From positions 1 through 64,000 of the forward strand of contig NZ_JASKMT010000009.1 of NCBI RefSeq assembly GCF_030124175.1: DNA of 64,000 nt, read 5' to 3'. Position 1 is the first letter of the stretch; every line of letters begins with the position of its first letter. Positions 48,058 through 58,059 of this stretch are shown here, piece by piece. The notes under the pieces are model-generated. The model was not told where the DNA came from and did not search any database. It saw only the letters and a list, made by a program, of their open reading frames with translations. The stretch is from Streptomyces sp. 549 (GTDB lineage Bacteria > Actinomycetota > Actinomycetes > Streptomycetales > Streptomycetaceae). Position numbers and translations under genes: made by a program.

Positions 48058-48551
48058 GTGGTGGTCGGCGCGGGAGACGGGCCGGTAAGGCCCCGCTCCT
48101 CGCGCCAGCCGTCGACGATGGCCTTCTGCAGGCCGAACATCTCGGCCTTCTCGGCGGGCTCCTCGTGGTCGTAACCGAGGAGGTGCAGCACACCGTGCAC
48201 GGTGAGCAGTTGCAGCTCCTCGTCCATGGAGTGCCCGGTGGGGGCCTCCTCGCCCTGCTTCCGCGCGACCTCCGGGCACAGCACGATGTCCCCGAGCAGC
48301 CCCTGCGGCGGCTCCTCGTCGTCCTTGGCCGGCGGACGCAGCTCGTCCATCGGGAAGGACATCACGTCGGTCGGGCCGGGGAGGTCCATCCACTGGCGGT
48401 GGAGCTGCTCCATCGCCTCGGCGTCCACGACGATGACCGACAGTTCGGACAGGGGGTGAATGCGCATCCGGGCCAGGGCGTAGCGGGCGACGTCGAGGAT
48501 CGCCTGCTCGTCCACCTCCTGGCCGGACTCGTTGTTGACGTCGATCGACAT
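48054..48551 (-). CDS. ybeY: endoribonuclease YbeY
   Basis: A 165-residue metal-dependent RNase involved in 16S rRNA 3' maturation and ribosome quality control. The zinc motif is [21 protein letters not shown] (HxxxHLxGYDH); earlier landmarks are [35 protein letters not shown] and [12 protein letters not shown]. It lies 12 bp downstream of the phoH-like gene and overlaps corC by ATGA. The ATG start fits the family. Confidence 0.96.
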   Translation of the reverse strand: MSIDVNNESGQEVDEQAILDVARYALARMRIHPLSELSVIVVDAEAMEQLHRQWMDLPGPTDVMSFPMDELRPPAKDDEEPPQGLLGDIVLCPEVARKQGEEAPTGHSMDEELQLLTVHGVLHLLGYDHEEPAEKAEMFGLQKAIVDGWREERGLTGPSPAPTTT

Positions 48552-48563
48552 GGTGCGGGTCGG

Positions 48564-49559
<996 letters not shown>

Positions 49560-49801
49560 GGGCCGGCTCTGTGGCCTGCTCAACCCTCTCTCTGACTGCG
49601 TCGGATGCGTGCCTCTCAGAGTACGCCGGGCCACGGGCAGGCCCGAGCGATTTACCACCTCGACCTCACAGACCCCGCAGGACGCATCAGCAACAGGCCC
49701 CGGGGGCGGGGACTGCGTGCTCCCGCAAGGTGAGCTCCCAAGGCCGCACGAGGCATGATCGGTGGATGCATGGCGTGGAGGATCAGGCAGGTGGGGGGAA
49801 C

Positions 49802-50296
49802 GTGGAGGAACCGACGGAGATCGCGTCGCCGAAGGAGGCCGCGGACAATGCGCTGGTGCTGGCGTTCGGGCGGTTGCAGGGGGCGGCGAACCGGCTGGAG
49901 TACATCCTCGGGAGGTCGCTGGAGCTGGAGTGCGGCATCAGCCATCTGATGTTCGAGGTGCTGCTCATTCTCGGGCGGGCGGGCGACCCGGGGCTGTCGA
50001 TGCGGGCCATCGCCCAGGAGCAGGTGCTCACCACGGGCGGGGCGACGCGCCTGGTGGACCGGATGGAGGCGGCCGGCCTGGTGGAGCGCGCCGAGGACCC
50101 CGGTGACCGGCGCGGGCGCCTGGTACGGCTGACCCGGTTGGGGGAGGAGACCACCGTGCGGGCGTCCCGGGTGCACGTGGCGAACGTCCGGCGTTACTTC
50201 CTGGCGCCCCTGCCGCCCGAGGATCGGGAGCGGTTCGCCGAGGACCTGCGGATTCTGAGCCACTCCGCACGGGACGAGCTGCCCCGCCTGCCCTGA
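49802..50296 (+). CDS. MarR-family transcriptional regulator
   Basis: A roughly 164-residue winged-helix regulator. Core landmarks are ECGISHLMFEVLLILGRAGDPGLSMRAIAQEQVLTTGGATRLVDRMEAAGLVERAEDPGDRRGRLVRLTRLGEE, with the recognition helix in TTGGATRLVDRM and the wing DPGDRRGRLVRLT. The GTG at 49802 follows a GGTGGGGGG site; ATG at 49766 is an alternative adding 12 residues. It may act on the palindromic site at 50427-50459 upstream of the next three genes, which is inferred from position only. It is divergent from the phoH-like gene. Confidence 0.85.
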   Translation: MEEPTEIASPKEAADNALVLAFGRLQGAANRLEYILGRSLELECGISHLMFEVLLILGRAGDPGLSMRAIAQEQVLTTGGATRLVDRMEAAGLVERAEDPGDRRGRLVRLTRLGEETTVRASRVHVANVRRYFLAPLPPEDRERFAEDLRILSHSARDELPRLP

Positions 50297-50426
50297 ACAG
50301 CCTCCGCCGGGTTGGCACGTGCCGCCTCACCCATGCGCCGGCAGTGCCCTGAACCGAAGAGCCGCGGAGCCGCAGAGCCCAGAGCCGAAGAAGCGCAGCG
50401 TGGCGGGCGCCACACGAACGACGGAA

Positions 50427-50459
50427 TACCTGAGGAGTCAGTTACTGTTCTCTCAGGTA
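50427..50459 (+). promoter_or_regulatory. candidate operator upstream of the DsbA-like operon
   Basis: A perfect inverted repeat TACCTGAG (50427-50434) and CTCAGGTA (50452-50459) flanks a second dyad CAGT-T-ACTG (50439-50447). It lies 45 bp before the DsbA-like start in a locally AT-richer stretch. The nested symmetry suggests a repressor site. The regulator is not known; the adjacent MarR gene is the obvious candidate. Confidence 0.6.
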
Positions 50460-50503
50460 ATCGCTCGCGTTCAGCAAGCGCCGCACCTTCGTTGAAACCT
50501 TGA

Positions 50504-51133
50504 ATGAGGCTCGTCTACGTCTTCGACGCCTACTGCGGCTGGTCGCACGGGTTCTCCGGAACTCTGCGCGAGGTTGCCTCCCGTCATCCCGAGTTGCCGG
50601 TCGAGGTGGTCTCCGGCGGTCTGTTCACCGGGCCGCGCCGGGTGCCGGTCCGCGAGTTCGGCCACGTCCAGGGCGCCAACGCCCGGATCGCCGAGCTGAC
50701 CGGCGCCGAGTTCGGCGAGGGCTACGAGCGGCTGATCGCCGACGGGTCGTTCGTGATGGACTCCGAGGCCGCCGCCCGCGGCGTCGCCGCCCTGCGCCGA
50801 GCGGCCCCCGACCTCGCGGCGGAACTGGTCGCCGCCCTCCAGCGGGCCTTCTACCTCGACGGCCTCAGCCTCTCCGCCCCCGCGACCTACCGCAAGGTCG
50901 CCGAAGAGGCAGGAATGGACGCCGAAACCGTCGTCGCCGACATCCACGCGCCCGAAGCGCACACCGCGGCGGCAGCCGACTTCCACCGCTCCGCCGAACT
51001 GGGTGTCACCGGCTTCCCCACGCTGCTCGCCGTCGACGGCGAGCAAGTCGCCACCCTGGCCCGCGGCCACGCCACCGCCGACGAGGTCGACCGGCGGCTG
51101 GCCGCCCTGACCGCCACCTCCCCCACCCACTGA
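50504..51133 (+). CDS. DsbA-family thioredoxin-fold protein with single active-site cysteine
   Basis: A 209-residue cytosolic protein of the DsbA/FrnE type. The N-terminal strand reads MRLVYVFDAYCGWSHGF, so the CxxC active site is reduced to CGWS. A helical insertion follows. The cis-proline loop is intact (VTGFPTLLAVDG). With one cysteine it could act as a glutathione- or mycothiol-linked reductase or isomerase rather than a dithiol oxidase. The ATG has no strong ribosome site. It is 24 bp before the MBL-fold gene and probably heads an operon of three. Confidence 0.82.
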   Translation: MRLVYVFDAYCGWSHGFSGTLREVASRHPELPVEVVSGGLFTGPRRVPVREFGHVQGANARIAELTGAEFGEGYERLIADGSFVMDSEAAARGVAALRRAAPDLAAELVAALQRAFYLDGLSLSAPATYRKVAEEAGMDAETVVADIHAPEAHTAAAADFHRSAELGVTGFPTLLAVDGEQVATLARGHATADEVDRRLAALTATSPTH

Positions 51134-51157
51134 AGTCCGCCCCTCAGGAGGCCCCGC

Positions 51158-51964
51158 ATGAGCACCCTCTCCTTCAAGATCCTCGACCTCGACTTCCCCA
51201 TCGGCAGCAAGAACAAGACCGCCACAATCGTCACCGGTGAGCAGGAGGCGCTGCTGGTCGACGCCGGCTTCACCCGCGCCGACGGCCACCGCCTCGCCGC
51301 CGAACTCCTCGACTCGGGCAAGAAGCTGACCACCGTCTTCGTCAGCCACGGCGACCCCGACTTCTACTTCGGAGCCGAGGTCCTCGCCGACGCCTTCCCC
51401 GACGCCGCTTTTGTCGCCACCCCGATCGTCATCGAGCACATCCAGCACTCCTACGAGGGCAAGCTCAAGGCGTGGGAGGCCGCCGGCCCGAACCTGCCCA
51501 CCCGCCTGGTCGACCTCACTCCGCTGACCGGCGACCTCACCCTCGAAGGCCACCGCTTCGAGCTCAAGGGCGGCCCGGCCGGCCTGCCCGACCGCCACTA
51601 CCTGTGGCAGGCCGAGCACCGCGCCCTCCTCGGAGGCGTCCTGCTCTTCCAGCAGGAGCACGTCTGGGTCGCCGACACCCCCACCTCCGAGCACCGTTCC
51701 ACCTGGATCGAGCTGCTGGACGAGATGGCCGCCCTCCAACCGGAGCTGGTCGTGCCCGGCCACCGCCTGCCCGGCACAGCGGCCGACGCCTCGGCCGTCA
51801 CCGCCACCCGCGACTACCTCGTCGCCTTCGAGGAGGAGCTCGGCAAGGCGGCCGACGGCGCCGCGCTGACCGAGGCACTCGTCAGGCGCTACCCGGACAA
51901 CGGCATGCTGATCGCCGCCCAGATCGGGGCGAAGGTCGCCATGGGTGAGATGAAGTGGGGCTGA
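51158..51964 (+). CDS. MBL-fold hydrolase-like protein with altered metal motif
   Basis: A 268-residue metallo-beta-lactamase-fold protein: KTATIVTGEQEALLVDAGFTRADGHRLAAELL is the usual first strand block. The family HxHxDH motif is altered to HGDPDF (in VFVSHGDPDFYFGAEVL), losing two histidines. HYLWQAEHRALLGGVLLF and VADTPTSEHRSTWIELLDEM supply later ligands and the final His lies in VVPGHRLPG. The zinc site may bind one metal or none. An AGGAGG site precedes the ATG. It is between the DsbA-like and SnoaL-like genes, so they likely act together on a small molecule; the substrate is unknown. Confidence 0.82.
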   Translation: MSTLSFKILDLDFPIGSKNKTATIVTGEQEALLVDAGFTRADGHRLAAELLDSGKKLTTVFVSHGDPDFYFGAEVLADAFPDAAFVATPIVIEHIQHSYEGKLKAWEAAGPNLPTRLVDLTPLTGDLTLEGHRFELKGGPAGLPDRHYLWQAEHRALLGGVLLFQQEHVWVADTPTSEHRSTWIELLDEMAALQPELVVPGHRLPGTAADASAVTATRDYLVAFEEELGKAADGAALTEALVRRYPDNGMLIAAQIGAKVAMGEMKWG

Positions 51965-51969
51965 GTGCC

Positions 51970-52398
51970 ATGACCTGCGAGCACACCGACTTCGCGACCT
52001 TCGCGACCTCCACGGCCCCGGCCGACGTGGTCCGCCGCCAGTACCTGGCCTCCGCTGCCGGCGACCTGGAGGCCCTGCGCGCCACCCTCGCCCCCGACGT
52101 GGAGTGGACCGAGATGGCCGGCTTCCCCCTGGCCGACACCTACCGCACCCCCGACGGCGTCACCTCGAACGTGATGCGGCAGCTGGGCGAGGAGTGGGAC
52201 GACTGGACCGCCCACGACGACACCTACGCCGCCGAGGGTGAGAACGTCGTCGTCCTCGCCCGCTACACCGCGGCCAACAAGGCCACCGGCAAGCCGCTCG
52301 ACGTGCGCGTCGCCCACCACTTCGTGGTCCGCGGCGGCCTGATCGTCCGCTTCGAGCAGTTCGTCGACACCGCCCTCGTCCGCGACGCCATGGCGTAG
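51970..52398 (+). CDS. SnoaL/NTF2-like fold protein
   Basis: A 142-residue protein with the NTF2-like cone fold: VVRRQYLASAAGDLEALRATLAPDVEWTEMAGFPLADTYRTPDGV, then VVVLARYTAANKATGKPLDVRVAHHFVVRGGLIVRFEQFVDTALV. Such proteins are isomerases, dehydratases or binding proteins for small hydrophobic ligands. The ATG at 51970 lies 5 bp after the MBL-fold stop; an in-frame ATG at 51955 overlaps it. It is third in the small operon and converges on the deacetylase gene with a 5-bp gap. Confidence 0.85.
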   Translation: MTCEHTDFATFATSTAPADVVRRQYLASAAGDLEALRATLAPDVEWTEMAGFPLADTYRTPDGVTSNVMRQLGEEWDDWTAHDDTYAAEGENVVVLARYTAANKATGKPLDVRVAHHFVVRGGLIVRFEQFVDTALVRDAMA

Positions 52399-52403
52399 GA
52401 GGG

Positions 52404-53837
52404 TCAGAGCGAGGCGCGCAGGTGGCTGACGGTGACGAAGTGGTAACCGCGGGCGGTGAGGGTGCGCAGGATCTGCGGGACGGCGGCGACCGAGGTGGCG
52501 TGGATGTCGTGCATCAGGACGACGTCGTTGCGCCGGGTCCTGCTGATGACGGTCTGCGCGACCTTGGCGGAATCACGGTACTTCCAGTCCTCGGGGTCCA
52601 CGTCCCACAGCACCGGCGAGAGACTGGTGGCGTCCCTGACGGTCTGGTTGATGGCGCCGTAGGGCGGACGGAGCGTCGTGGGGGCCTTGCCGGTGGTGGC
52701 CTTGACGGCTGCGCTGGTGCGGTCGAGCTGGGAGGCGATCTGCTGCGGGGTGAGCCGGGTGAGGGCGGGGTGGTCCCAGGTGTGGTTGCCGATCTCGTGG
52801 CCGGCTTTCGCCTCGGCGCGGAGGAGTTCGGGGTGGGCGGCGACGTTCTGGCCGACGACGAAGAAGGTGGCGCGTGCCTCGTACTGGGCGAGGCTGTTCA
52901 ACAGGGTCGCGGTCTCCGGCATCGCCGGCCCGTCGTCGAAGGTCAGCGCGACGCACTTGACCTTCTTGCAGTCGGTGCTGTCGTCACCGGAGGCGGTGGC
53001 GGTGGGGAGGGCCTGGGCGGGGATGTGGCCCGCGCCCAGGTCGAGCGAACCGCCGGGGCTGACGGTCTCCCGCTGGGCACGCTTCCCGAAGTCGGACAGC
53101 CACGGGGTGGTCGTCTCCTTGGAGAGGGTCACCGTGGGGGAACCGGCGGCGGGGACGGCCACGTCGCCGCGGTCGAACTCCACCCGCAGTCCGCCGTCGG
53201 CGGTGAAGGCCATGTCGTCCAGGACGGCGGTGCGGTTCGGCGAGGCGAAGGCGTCGTCCAGGACGGCGGTGTCCACGCCCTTGCGCCCCTGGAGCTGGTC
53301 CTTCACAGCGGCGAGGAAGCTGTCCGTGGAACCGTCGGCGACAAGTCCTAGAGCCGTGCGGTACGCGGCGGCCCTGCCGTCGTACCAGTACGTCCTGCTC
53401 GACAGCCCGGACCCCGCCGCATGGGGGTCCCGCGTGCTGAGCCGGACGCCGAGGACATCGCCGGAGGCGGTCAGGAACTGGTGGCTGATGTTGAAGTCGG
53501 GGACTTCCGCGTCGCCCGGGCCGTCATTGCAGGCCCCGGTACGGAAGCTGGACAGGCGCTGTTCGACGTCCTTCTTCATTGCGGCCGTCATCGCCTCCGC
53601 ACCGGGCACGACCGGGTAACTGGTCGCGAAGCGGCAGGAGGCGTGCTCGCTGTTGTCATTGACGATCTTCAGGCCTTTGATCGTCGATGGGTCGACTGCC
53701 CGCACCGTGGAGGGCGAGCCGGGCCGCGCGTCGGCGCCCACCGAACCCGGGGGCTCGGACGGCCCGGGCGAACAGGCTGCCGCGAAGGAGAGTGTGCCGA
53801 GCAGCAGGAGAGAGGAGATCAGGGGGCGAGAGTGCAT
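52404..53837 (-). CDS. polysaccharide deacetylase (NodB-type) lipoprotein
   Basis: A 477-residue exported lipoprotein (signal SSLLLLGTLSFAAAC). The first 270 residues are an accessory domain of the type found before NodB domains in wall-active enzymes (CRFATSYPVVPGAEAMTAAM, TYWYDGRAAAY). The catalytic NodB domain follows: VALTFDDGPAMPETATLL with metal Asp pair, IGNHTWDHPALTRL with metal His pair, LRPPYGAINQTV, LWDVDPEDWK and VVLMHDIHATSV. It should remove acetyl groups from peptidoglycan or another glycan at the cell surface. The upstream 150 bp separate it from the STAND gene. Confidence 0.93.
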   Translation of the reverse strand: MHSRPLISSLLLLGTLSFAAACSPGPSEPPGSVGADARPGSPSTVRAVDPSTIKGLKIVNDNSEHASCRFATSYPVVPGAEAMTAAMKKDVEQRLSSFRTGACNDGPGDAEVPDFNISHQFLTASGDVLGVRLSTRDPHAAGSGLSSRTYWYDGRAAAYRTALGLVADGSTDSFLAAVKDQLQGRKGVDTAVLDDAFASPNRTAVLDDMAFTADGGLRVEFDRGDVAVPAAGSPTVTLSKETTTPWLSDFGKRAQRETVSPGGSLDLGAGHIPAQALPTATASGDDSTDCKKVKCVALTFDDGPAMPETATLLNSLAQYEARATFFVVGQNVAAHPELLRAEAKAGHEIGNHTWDHPALTRLTPQQIASQLDRTSAAVKATTGKAPTTLRPPYGAINQTVRDATSLSPVLWDVDPEDWKYRDSAKVAQTVISRTRRNDVVLMHDIHATSVAAVPQILRTLTARGYHFVTVSHLRASL

Positions 53838-53959
53838 GGGACCAGAACCTGAGGAGTGAGTGGACCTTCCGGACGTCGCGGAACGGACGCCGGCCGGCCG
53901 CCGTGCACAAGGACGCGGCGGCCGTTCTGATGCAGATCCTTCTGCTCAGGAGCGTTTTT

Positions 53960-53980
53960 CAGCGAGCCCCGGGCTCACTG
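53960..53980 (-). terminator. hairpin after the STAND/WD40 gene
   Basis: A 10-bp stem with one mismatch (CAGTGAGCCC paired with GGGCTCGCTG on the minus strand) lies 10 bp after the stop of the large WD40 gene. It could terminate that transcript. Confidence 0.5.
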
Positions 53981-53989
53981 TGAACAAAT

Positions 53990-56900
53990 TCAGCGGCCGT
54001 CTTCGATGACCTTCTGCCCGCCTTCGCGCGTGTGTCCGGAGGCTGCCGGGCAGACCTGCCGGTACGGGGCGTCGGGGACGTGCGTCTCCCACTGCGCCCG
54101 GGTCAGCCCGCCGCCCGCCCGGTCGCAGATGGCGCGGACGGCCGTGTCGGAGGCGATCGGAAAGCGCTGCAGCACGACGTTCGGACCGGTGGCATAGAGC
54201 GTGCCGTCGGCCCGGCCGAAGGCGAGGGAGCGGATCTCGACTCCGAGCGTGGGCAGGTCACCGCCGAGAATCTGCTGTCCGTCGGTGTCCCACAGGCGGA
54301 GGGTGCCGCCGGTTCCTCCCACGGCGAGGGTGCGGCCGTCGGAGGAGAAGGCGAGTGCGTCCACGGCCTCGGACTGGCCCTGCGAGTTGGTGTCGGCGGT
54401 GCCGGTCAACACACCCGCGGCGTGACGCAGGCCACCGTCCCAGAGGGTCACGTGCCCGGTGTCGTCGCCGACGGCGAGCCGGCTGCCGTCGGGGCTGAAG
54501 GCCAGGGCTGTGACCTGGCGACCGTCGGCGAGCGCCCAGCCGGTGACCTTGTCCGCGGGGATGTCGGCGTGCTGGTCGGCGGAGCCCACCAGCAGCCGTC
54601 CGTCCGGCCGCACGGCCACGACCTGCCCGAAGAAGCCGGGCATGGTTCGCGAGCGGCGGCGGGTGCGGGTGTCCCAGACCTCCGCCACCTCGCCGTCGCC
54701 CCAGGAGCGCACGACCGACAGAGTGCGCCCGCCGGAGCCCAGCGCGATCGCGGACACCGGCCGGTCGGCCGGTCCGGACGTGGTGAACGACGTCCGGACC
54801 TTGCGGGCAGGCACGTCCCAGACGGTGAAGCGCAGCTGCGGGGAACCGCCCGGGGAGGCCGTGTCCGCGACGGCGAGCGTGCGGCTGTCCGGACCGAAGG
54901 CCAGCCGCGGCGCCTCGTCGTCGGCGTCGCCCGGCAGGCGGCCGAGCATGGTGCGGGCGAGGACCGTGCCGGTGCCGGTGGAGCGCAACTCGAATCGGTA
55001 CCCGTCCCCGGAACGCGTGGCGGTGGCGAGGGCGGTGCCGTCCGGGCTGAGAACCGTGGTGTCGGCCGGGGTGCTCCGCCAGCGCGGCGCGAGGCGGTCG
55101 GTCAGGTCCAGGGTGCGGACGGTGGCGCGGTCCAGGTAGCGCAGGACCCGGCGGCCGTCGTCCTGCGTCCACGTCAGGGCGCGGACCTCCGCGCCCGCCA
55201 GGGGCCGGTGAAAGACCCGAACACCGCCTGCCGCGAGGCGCCACACGGTGATCTCCTGGTCGTCGACCGTGGCGAGGAACCTCCCGTCGGGCGAGAGACC
55301 GGCCCGGGTGAAGCCGGTGGTGCCGCCGCTGGCGAAGTCGGCGGCGACACGCCCGCTGCGGACGTCCCACACGGTGGCGGCATTCCCGTGGGCCGCGGCC
55401 AGCTGCCTGCCGTCGGCGCTGAAGTCCAGCAGGCGGTCCCCGCCGTCCGCTCCCGAGCCGGTGCCGCAGACCGCCCGGCCTGCTCTGTCCCAGGCGCCGG
55501 TCAGGCGTCTGCCGTGGGCGGTGTCCCACACCTGGGGAGAGCCGCCGGCCGGGCAGAGCGCGGCCACGCGCCCGCCGTCGCTGAGAGCCGCGGTGGTGAC
55601 GTCCCGGGAGACGCCGGTGGTGAGGAGGACCTTGCCGTCGTTCGTCCGCCGGACCCGAACCTGACCCGGGCCGTTGAGTGGCCTGGTGAGATACGCCTGC
55701 CCGTCGGGTGCGGTCGCTCCGAGCGCCGCATCCCCCAGATCGGCGGCGGATTTCCCCTCGGCAAGGTTCCACAGGGTGTCGCTGCCCGCCGCAGTCAGGA
55801 CGAGGGACCGCGCGTCGGGGCCGGCCTCGAACGCCTCCGCGTCGTCCGGCAGACGGTACGCGCCGGTGCGGCGGTGCTCGGCCACGTTCCACGCGGTGAC
55901 CCGGCTGCCGTCCACGCTGAGCAGGGTGCGGCCGGAGTCGGTGAGGAAGCGCCTGGTGTCCCTTCCGGTCTGCTGGGCGGTGAAGGCGTCCCGTTCCGGC
56001 TGCGCGAGCGCGCCCAGCAGGGCCGAGCGGGACTCGGTGAGCGGGGCTATCCTCCAGGCGGCGGCACCGAGCAGCGATGCGGTGCGGGGGTCGGTGGAGC
56101 GAAGGCTGTCGGCGACGGAGGCCAGGCGGCGGGCCGCGGCCTTGGCGGCCTCCTCCTCGCTCACCCGGTTGCGCTGCCAGGCGGCAAGTCCCGCCACCAG
56201 CGCGAGTACGAGGACGACCGAGAGACCGACGGTGAGGGCACGCGTGCGGCGGGCGGCGCGCGTCCCGGCCTTCCGCTCGCCGTCACGGGCCGCGGCCGAA
56301 GCGGTCAGGAAGTCCCGCTCCGACGGGGTGAGGTCGTCGTTCGCTTCCACCTCCGGCTTGTCCGGCCTTTCCGGCTGCCTGCCGAACAGCTCCTCGGCGC
56401 GGTCGAGGCGGGTCCCCCGGTAGAGCGCGCCGGGATCACGGTCCAGCTCGTCCCAGGCAAGGGCGGCCTCCCCCAGTGCCCGCTGGGCGCGCAACCGGTC
56501 CCGGCTCTCCCCGATCCAGCGGGCCAGACGCGGCCAGCCGGTGATCAGCGCCTCGTGGGCGAGTTCGACCGTGTCGCCGTTCAGGGTCACCAGACGGGCC
56601 GCGACCAGGCGTTCCAGGACCTCCGACGCGGCAGGCACCAGCTCGGACCTGGACGCCGGGCGGCGGGTGTCGGCCGTGCGGTCCCCCGGGGCGATCAGCC
56701 GCAGCAGGATGCGACGGGCCGAGCGGCTCTGGTGCTCGTCCAGGTCGCCGTAGACCTGCTCGGCGGTGGCGGCGACCGCCCCGCGTACGCCGCCGGCCTC
56801 CTCGTACGCGGCCAGCGTCAGGGTGCGTCCGCGGCGGCGGCGCCACGTCTCCAGCAGAGCGTGCGAGAGCATCGGCAGCGCGCCCGGCCTCCCGGTGGCC

Positions 56901-57784
56901 TCGTCGATGATCCGAGCGGTCAGGGCCCGCTCCACGTTCAGTCCCACCGCGGTGGCGGGGCCGGTGACCACCTCCCGCAGCTCCGCCCGGCCCATCGGTC
57001 CGACCAGCAGGTTCGCCTTGCTGACCGCCTCGGCGAGCTCCCGGTGCTCGGCGCAGTGACCGTAGAAGTCACCGCGTACGGCGACCACCACCCGCAGCCG
57101 GCTGTCCGGGCGCCGGGCCGCGAGCAGCCCGTCCAGGAACCGGTCGCGTTCCGAACGGTCGTGGCAGAGCGTGAACAGCTCCTCGAACTGGTCGACGACC
57201 ACCCAGGTGTCCCGTTCGCCGTCCAGCGCGCGGAGAGCCTTCTCGTGGGTGCGGGCGGGCCGCTCGCCCGGGGTGAGCACCCGGATCACGGCCGGGGCGC
57301 CGGCGCCCGGCGCCCGGCGCAAGGCCGGGATCAGCCCGGCCCTGAGCAGCGAGGACTTGCCACTGCCGGACGGTCCGAAGACCGCGGCGAACCGGTGCTC
57401 GCGCACCATGTCCAGCGACTCGCCGACCAGCGCCTCCCGGCCGAAGAAGATTTCGCTGTCGTCCGGCTCGAACCGGGCCAGCCCCCGGTACGGCGCCCGC
57501 TCGTCCGCCGCGGATGACCGGACCGCGTCGTCCGCCTGCCGCCAGCGCTCCTCCCACTCGCCGGGGTCGGCGTCCAGCGCCTCGGCGTAGGCGCGCACCA
57601 CGGCCCGGGTGGGCAGTTGCTCACCGGCCGCCGCCTGGGACAGCGCGGTCGTCGAGTATCCGGCCCGCTTGGCCATCTCGCGGTACGGCGGTTTGCCGGC
57701 CTCCTCGCGCAGCAGACGCAACTCGTGCGCGAGACGCTGTACAGGACCGGCGTCCGGATCAACCGGCTTCTCGCGACGTCCCAC
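53990..57784 (-). CDS. XRE-HTH / STAND NTPase / transmembrane / WD40-repeat protein
   Basis: A 1264-residue multidomain protein. An XRE-type helix-turn-helix lies at about residues 15-70 (LRLLREEAGKPPYREMAKRAGYSTTALSQAAAGEQLPTRAVVRAYAEAL). The STAND NTPase has PYRGLARFEPDDSEIFFGRE, Walker A FGPSGSGKSSLLRAGL (near 137-148) and Walker B-like WVVVDQFEELFTL (near 195-205), and RVVVAVRGDFYGHC. Near residue 500 a hydrophobic helix (LTVGLSVVLVLALVAGLAAW) is followed by about 700 residues of degenerate WD40 propeller blades (VTALAFSPDGSRLAVGDDTGHVTLWD, VDALAFSSDGRTLAVGGTGGTLRLWD). GTG 57784 has AAAGG upstream; the longer frame is a shadow of the kinase gene. Such proteins are signalling or defence hubs; the trigger is unknown. 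Confidence 0.9.
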   Translation of the reverse strand: MGRREKPVDPDAGPVQRLAHELRLLREEAGKPPYREMAKRAGYSTTALSQAAAGEQLPTRAVVRAYAEALDADPGEWEERWRQADDAVRSSAADERAPYRGLARFEPDDSEIFFGREALVGESLDMVREHRFAAVFGPSGSGKSSLLRAGLIPALRRAPGAGAPAVIRVLTPGERPARTHEKALRALDGERDTWVVVDQFEELFTLCHDRSERDRFLDGLLAARRPDSRLRVVVAVRGDFYGHCAEHRELAEAVSKANLLVGPMGRAELREVVTGPATAVGLNVERALTARIIDEATGRPGALPMLSHALLETWRRRRGRTLTLAAYEEAGGVRGAVAATAEQVYGDLDEHQSRSARRILLRLIAPGDRTADTRRPASRSELVPAASEVLERLVAARLVTLNGDTVELAHEALITGWPRLARWIGESRDRLRAQRALGEAALAWDELDRDPGALYRGTRLDRAEELFGRQPERPDKPEVEANDDLTPSERDFLTASAAARDGERKAGTRAARRTRALTVGLSVVLVLALVAGLAAWQRNRVSEEEAAKAAARRLASVADSLRSTDPRTASLLGAAAWRIAPLTESRSALLGALAQPERDAFTAQQTGRDTRRFLTDSGRTLLSVDGSRVTAWNVAEHRRTGAYRLPDDAEAFEAGPDARSLVLTAAGSDTLWNLAEGKSAADLGDAALGATAPDGQAYLTRPLNGPGQVRVRRTNDGKVLLTTGVSRDVTTAALSDGGRVAALCPAGGSPQVWDTAHGRRLTGAWDRAGRAVCGTGSGADGGDRLLDFSADGRQLAAAHGNAATVWDVRSGRVAADFASGGTTGFTRAGLSPDGRFLATVDDQEITVWRLAAGGVRVFHRPLAGAEVRALTWTQDDGRRVLRYLDRATVRTLDLTDRLAPRWRSTPADTTVLSPDGTALATATRSGDGYRFELRSTGTGTVLARTMLGRLPGDADDEAPRLAFGPDSRTLAVADTASPGGSPQLRFTVWDVPARKVRTSFTTSGPADRPVSAIALGSGGRTLSVVRSWGDGEVAEVWDTRTRRRSRTMPGFFGQVVAVRPDGRLLVGSADQHADIPADKVTGWALADGRQVTALAFSPDGSRLAVGDDTGHVTLWDGGLRHAAGVLTGTADTNSQGQSEAVDALAFSSDGRTLAVGGTGGTLRLWDTDGQQILGGDLPTLGVEIRSLAFGRADGTLYATGPNVVLQRFPIASDTAVRAICDRAGGGLTRAQWETHVPDAPYRQVCPAASGHTREGGQKVIEDGR

Positions 57785-57845
57785 CGGACAGCACCTTTCG
57801 CCTACTCGCCACGCCGACCCCTCCACCGTGGTCGAACAGGCGCCC

Positions 57846-57874
57846 AACCTATGTTTCCGTCCGTCCTGAGGCAA
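57846..57874 (-). promoter_or_regulatory. candidate promoter of the STAND/WD40 gene
   Basis: On the minus strand TTGCCT and TAGGTT are separated by exactly 17 bp, about 55 bp before the GTG start in transcription order. It is a good vegetative-type match. Confidence 0.6.
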
Positions 57875-58059
57875 TTGCGGCCCGGTTCGGGCACACCAGG
57901 GCCGAGCGGACGGGCGGGCACCGCGAGCGGGCGAAGTCTGGCAGCTCGATCCGGAGTGGGGCGGTTTCGTTCCGGCGAGTCCCGGTTTCCGCACCTGGTG
58001 AACCGAGTGGCTGCGGCACCTGTGAGGACGAACGACGCCATCCGGGCCGACCCGCCGCG

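Noticed and set aside
54032..57517. A 1161-codon plus-strand open frame opposite the STAND/WD40 gene
   Set aside because: Its translation is Arg/Gly/Pro-rich with no domain signature, typical of an antisense shadow in high-GC DNA. The minus-strand protein has clear motifs throughout.
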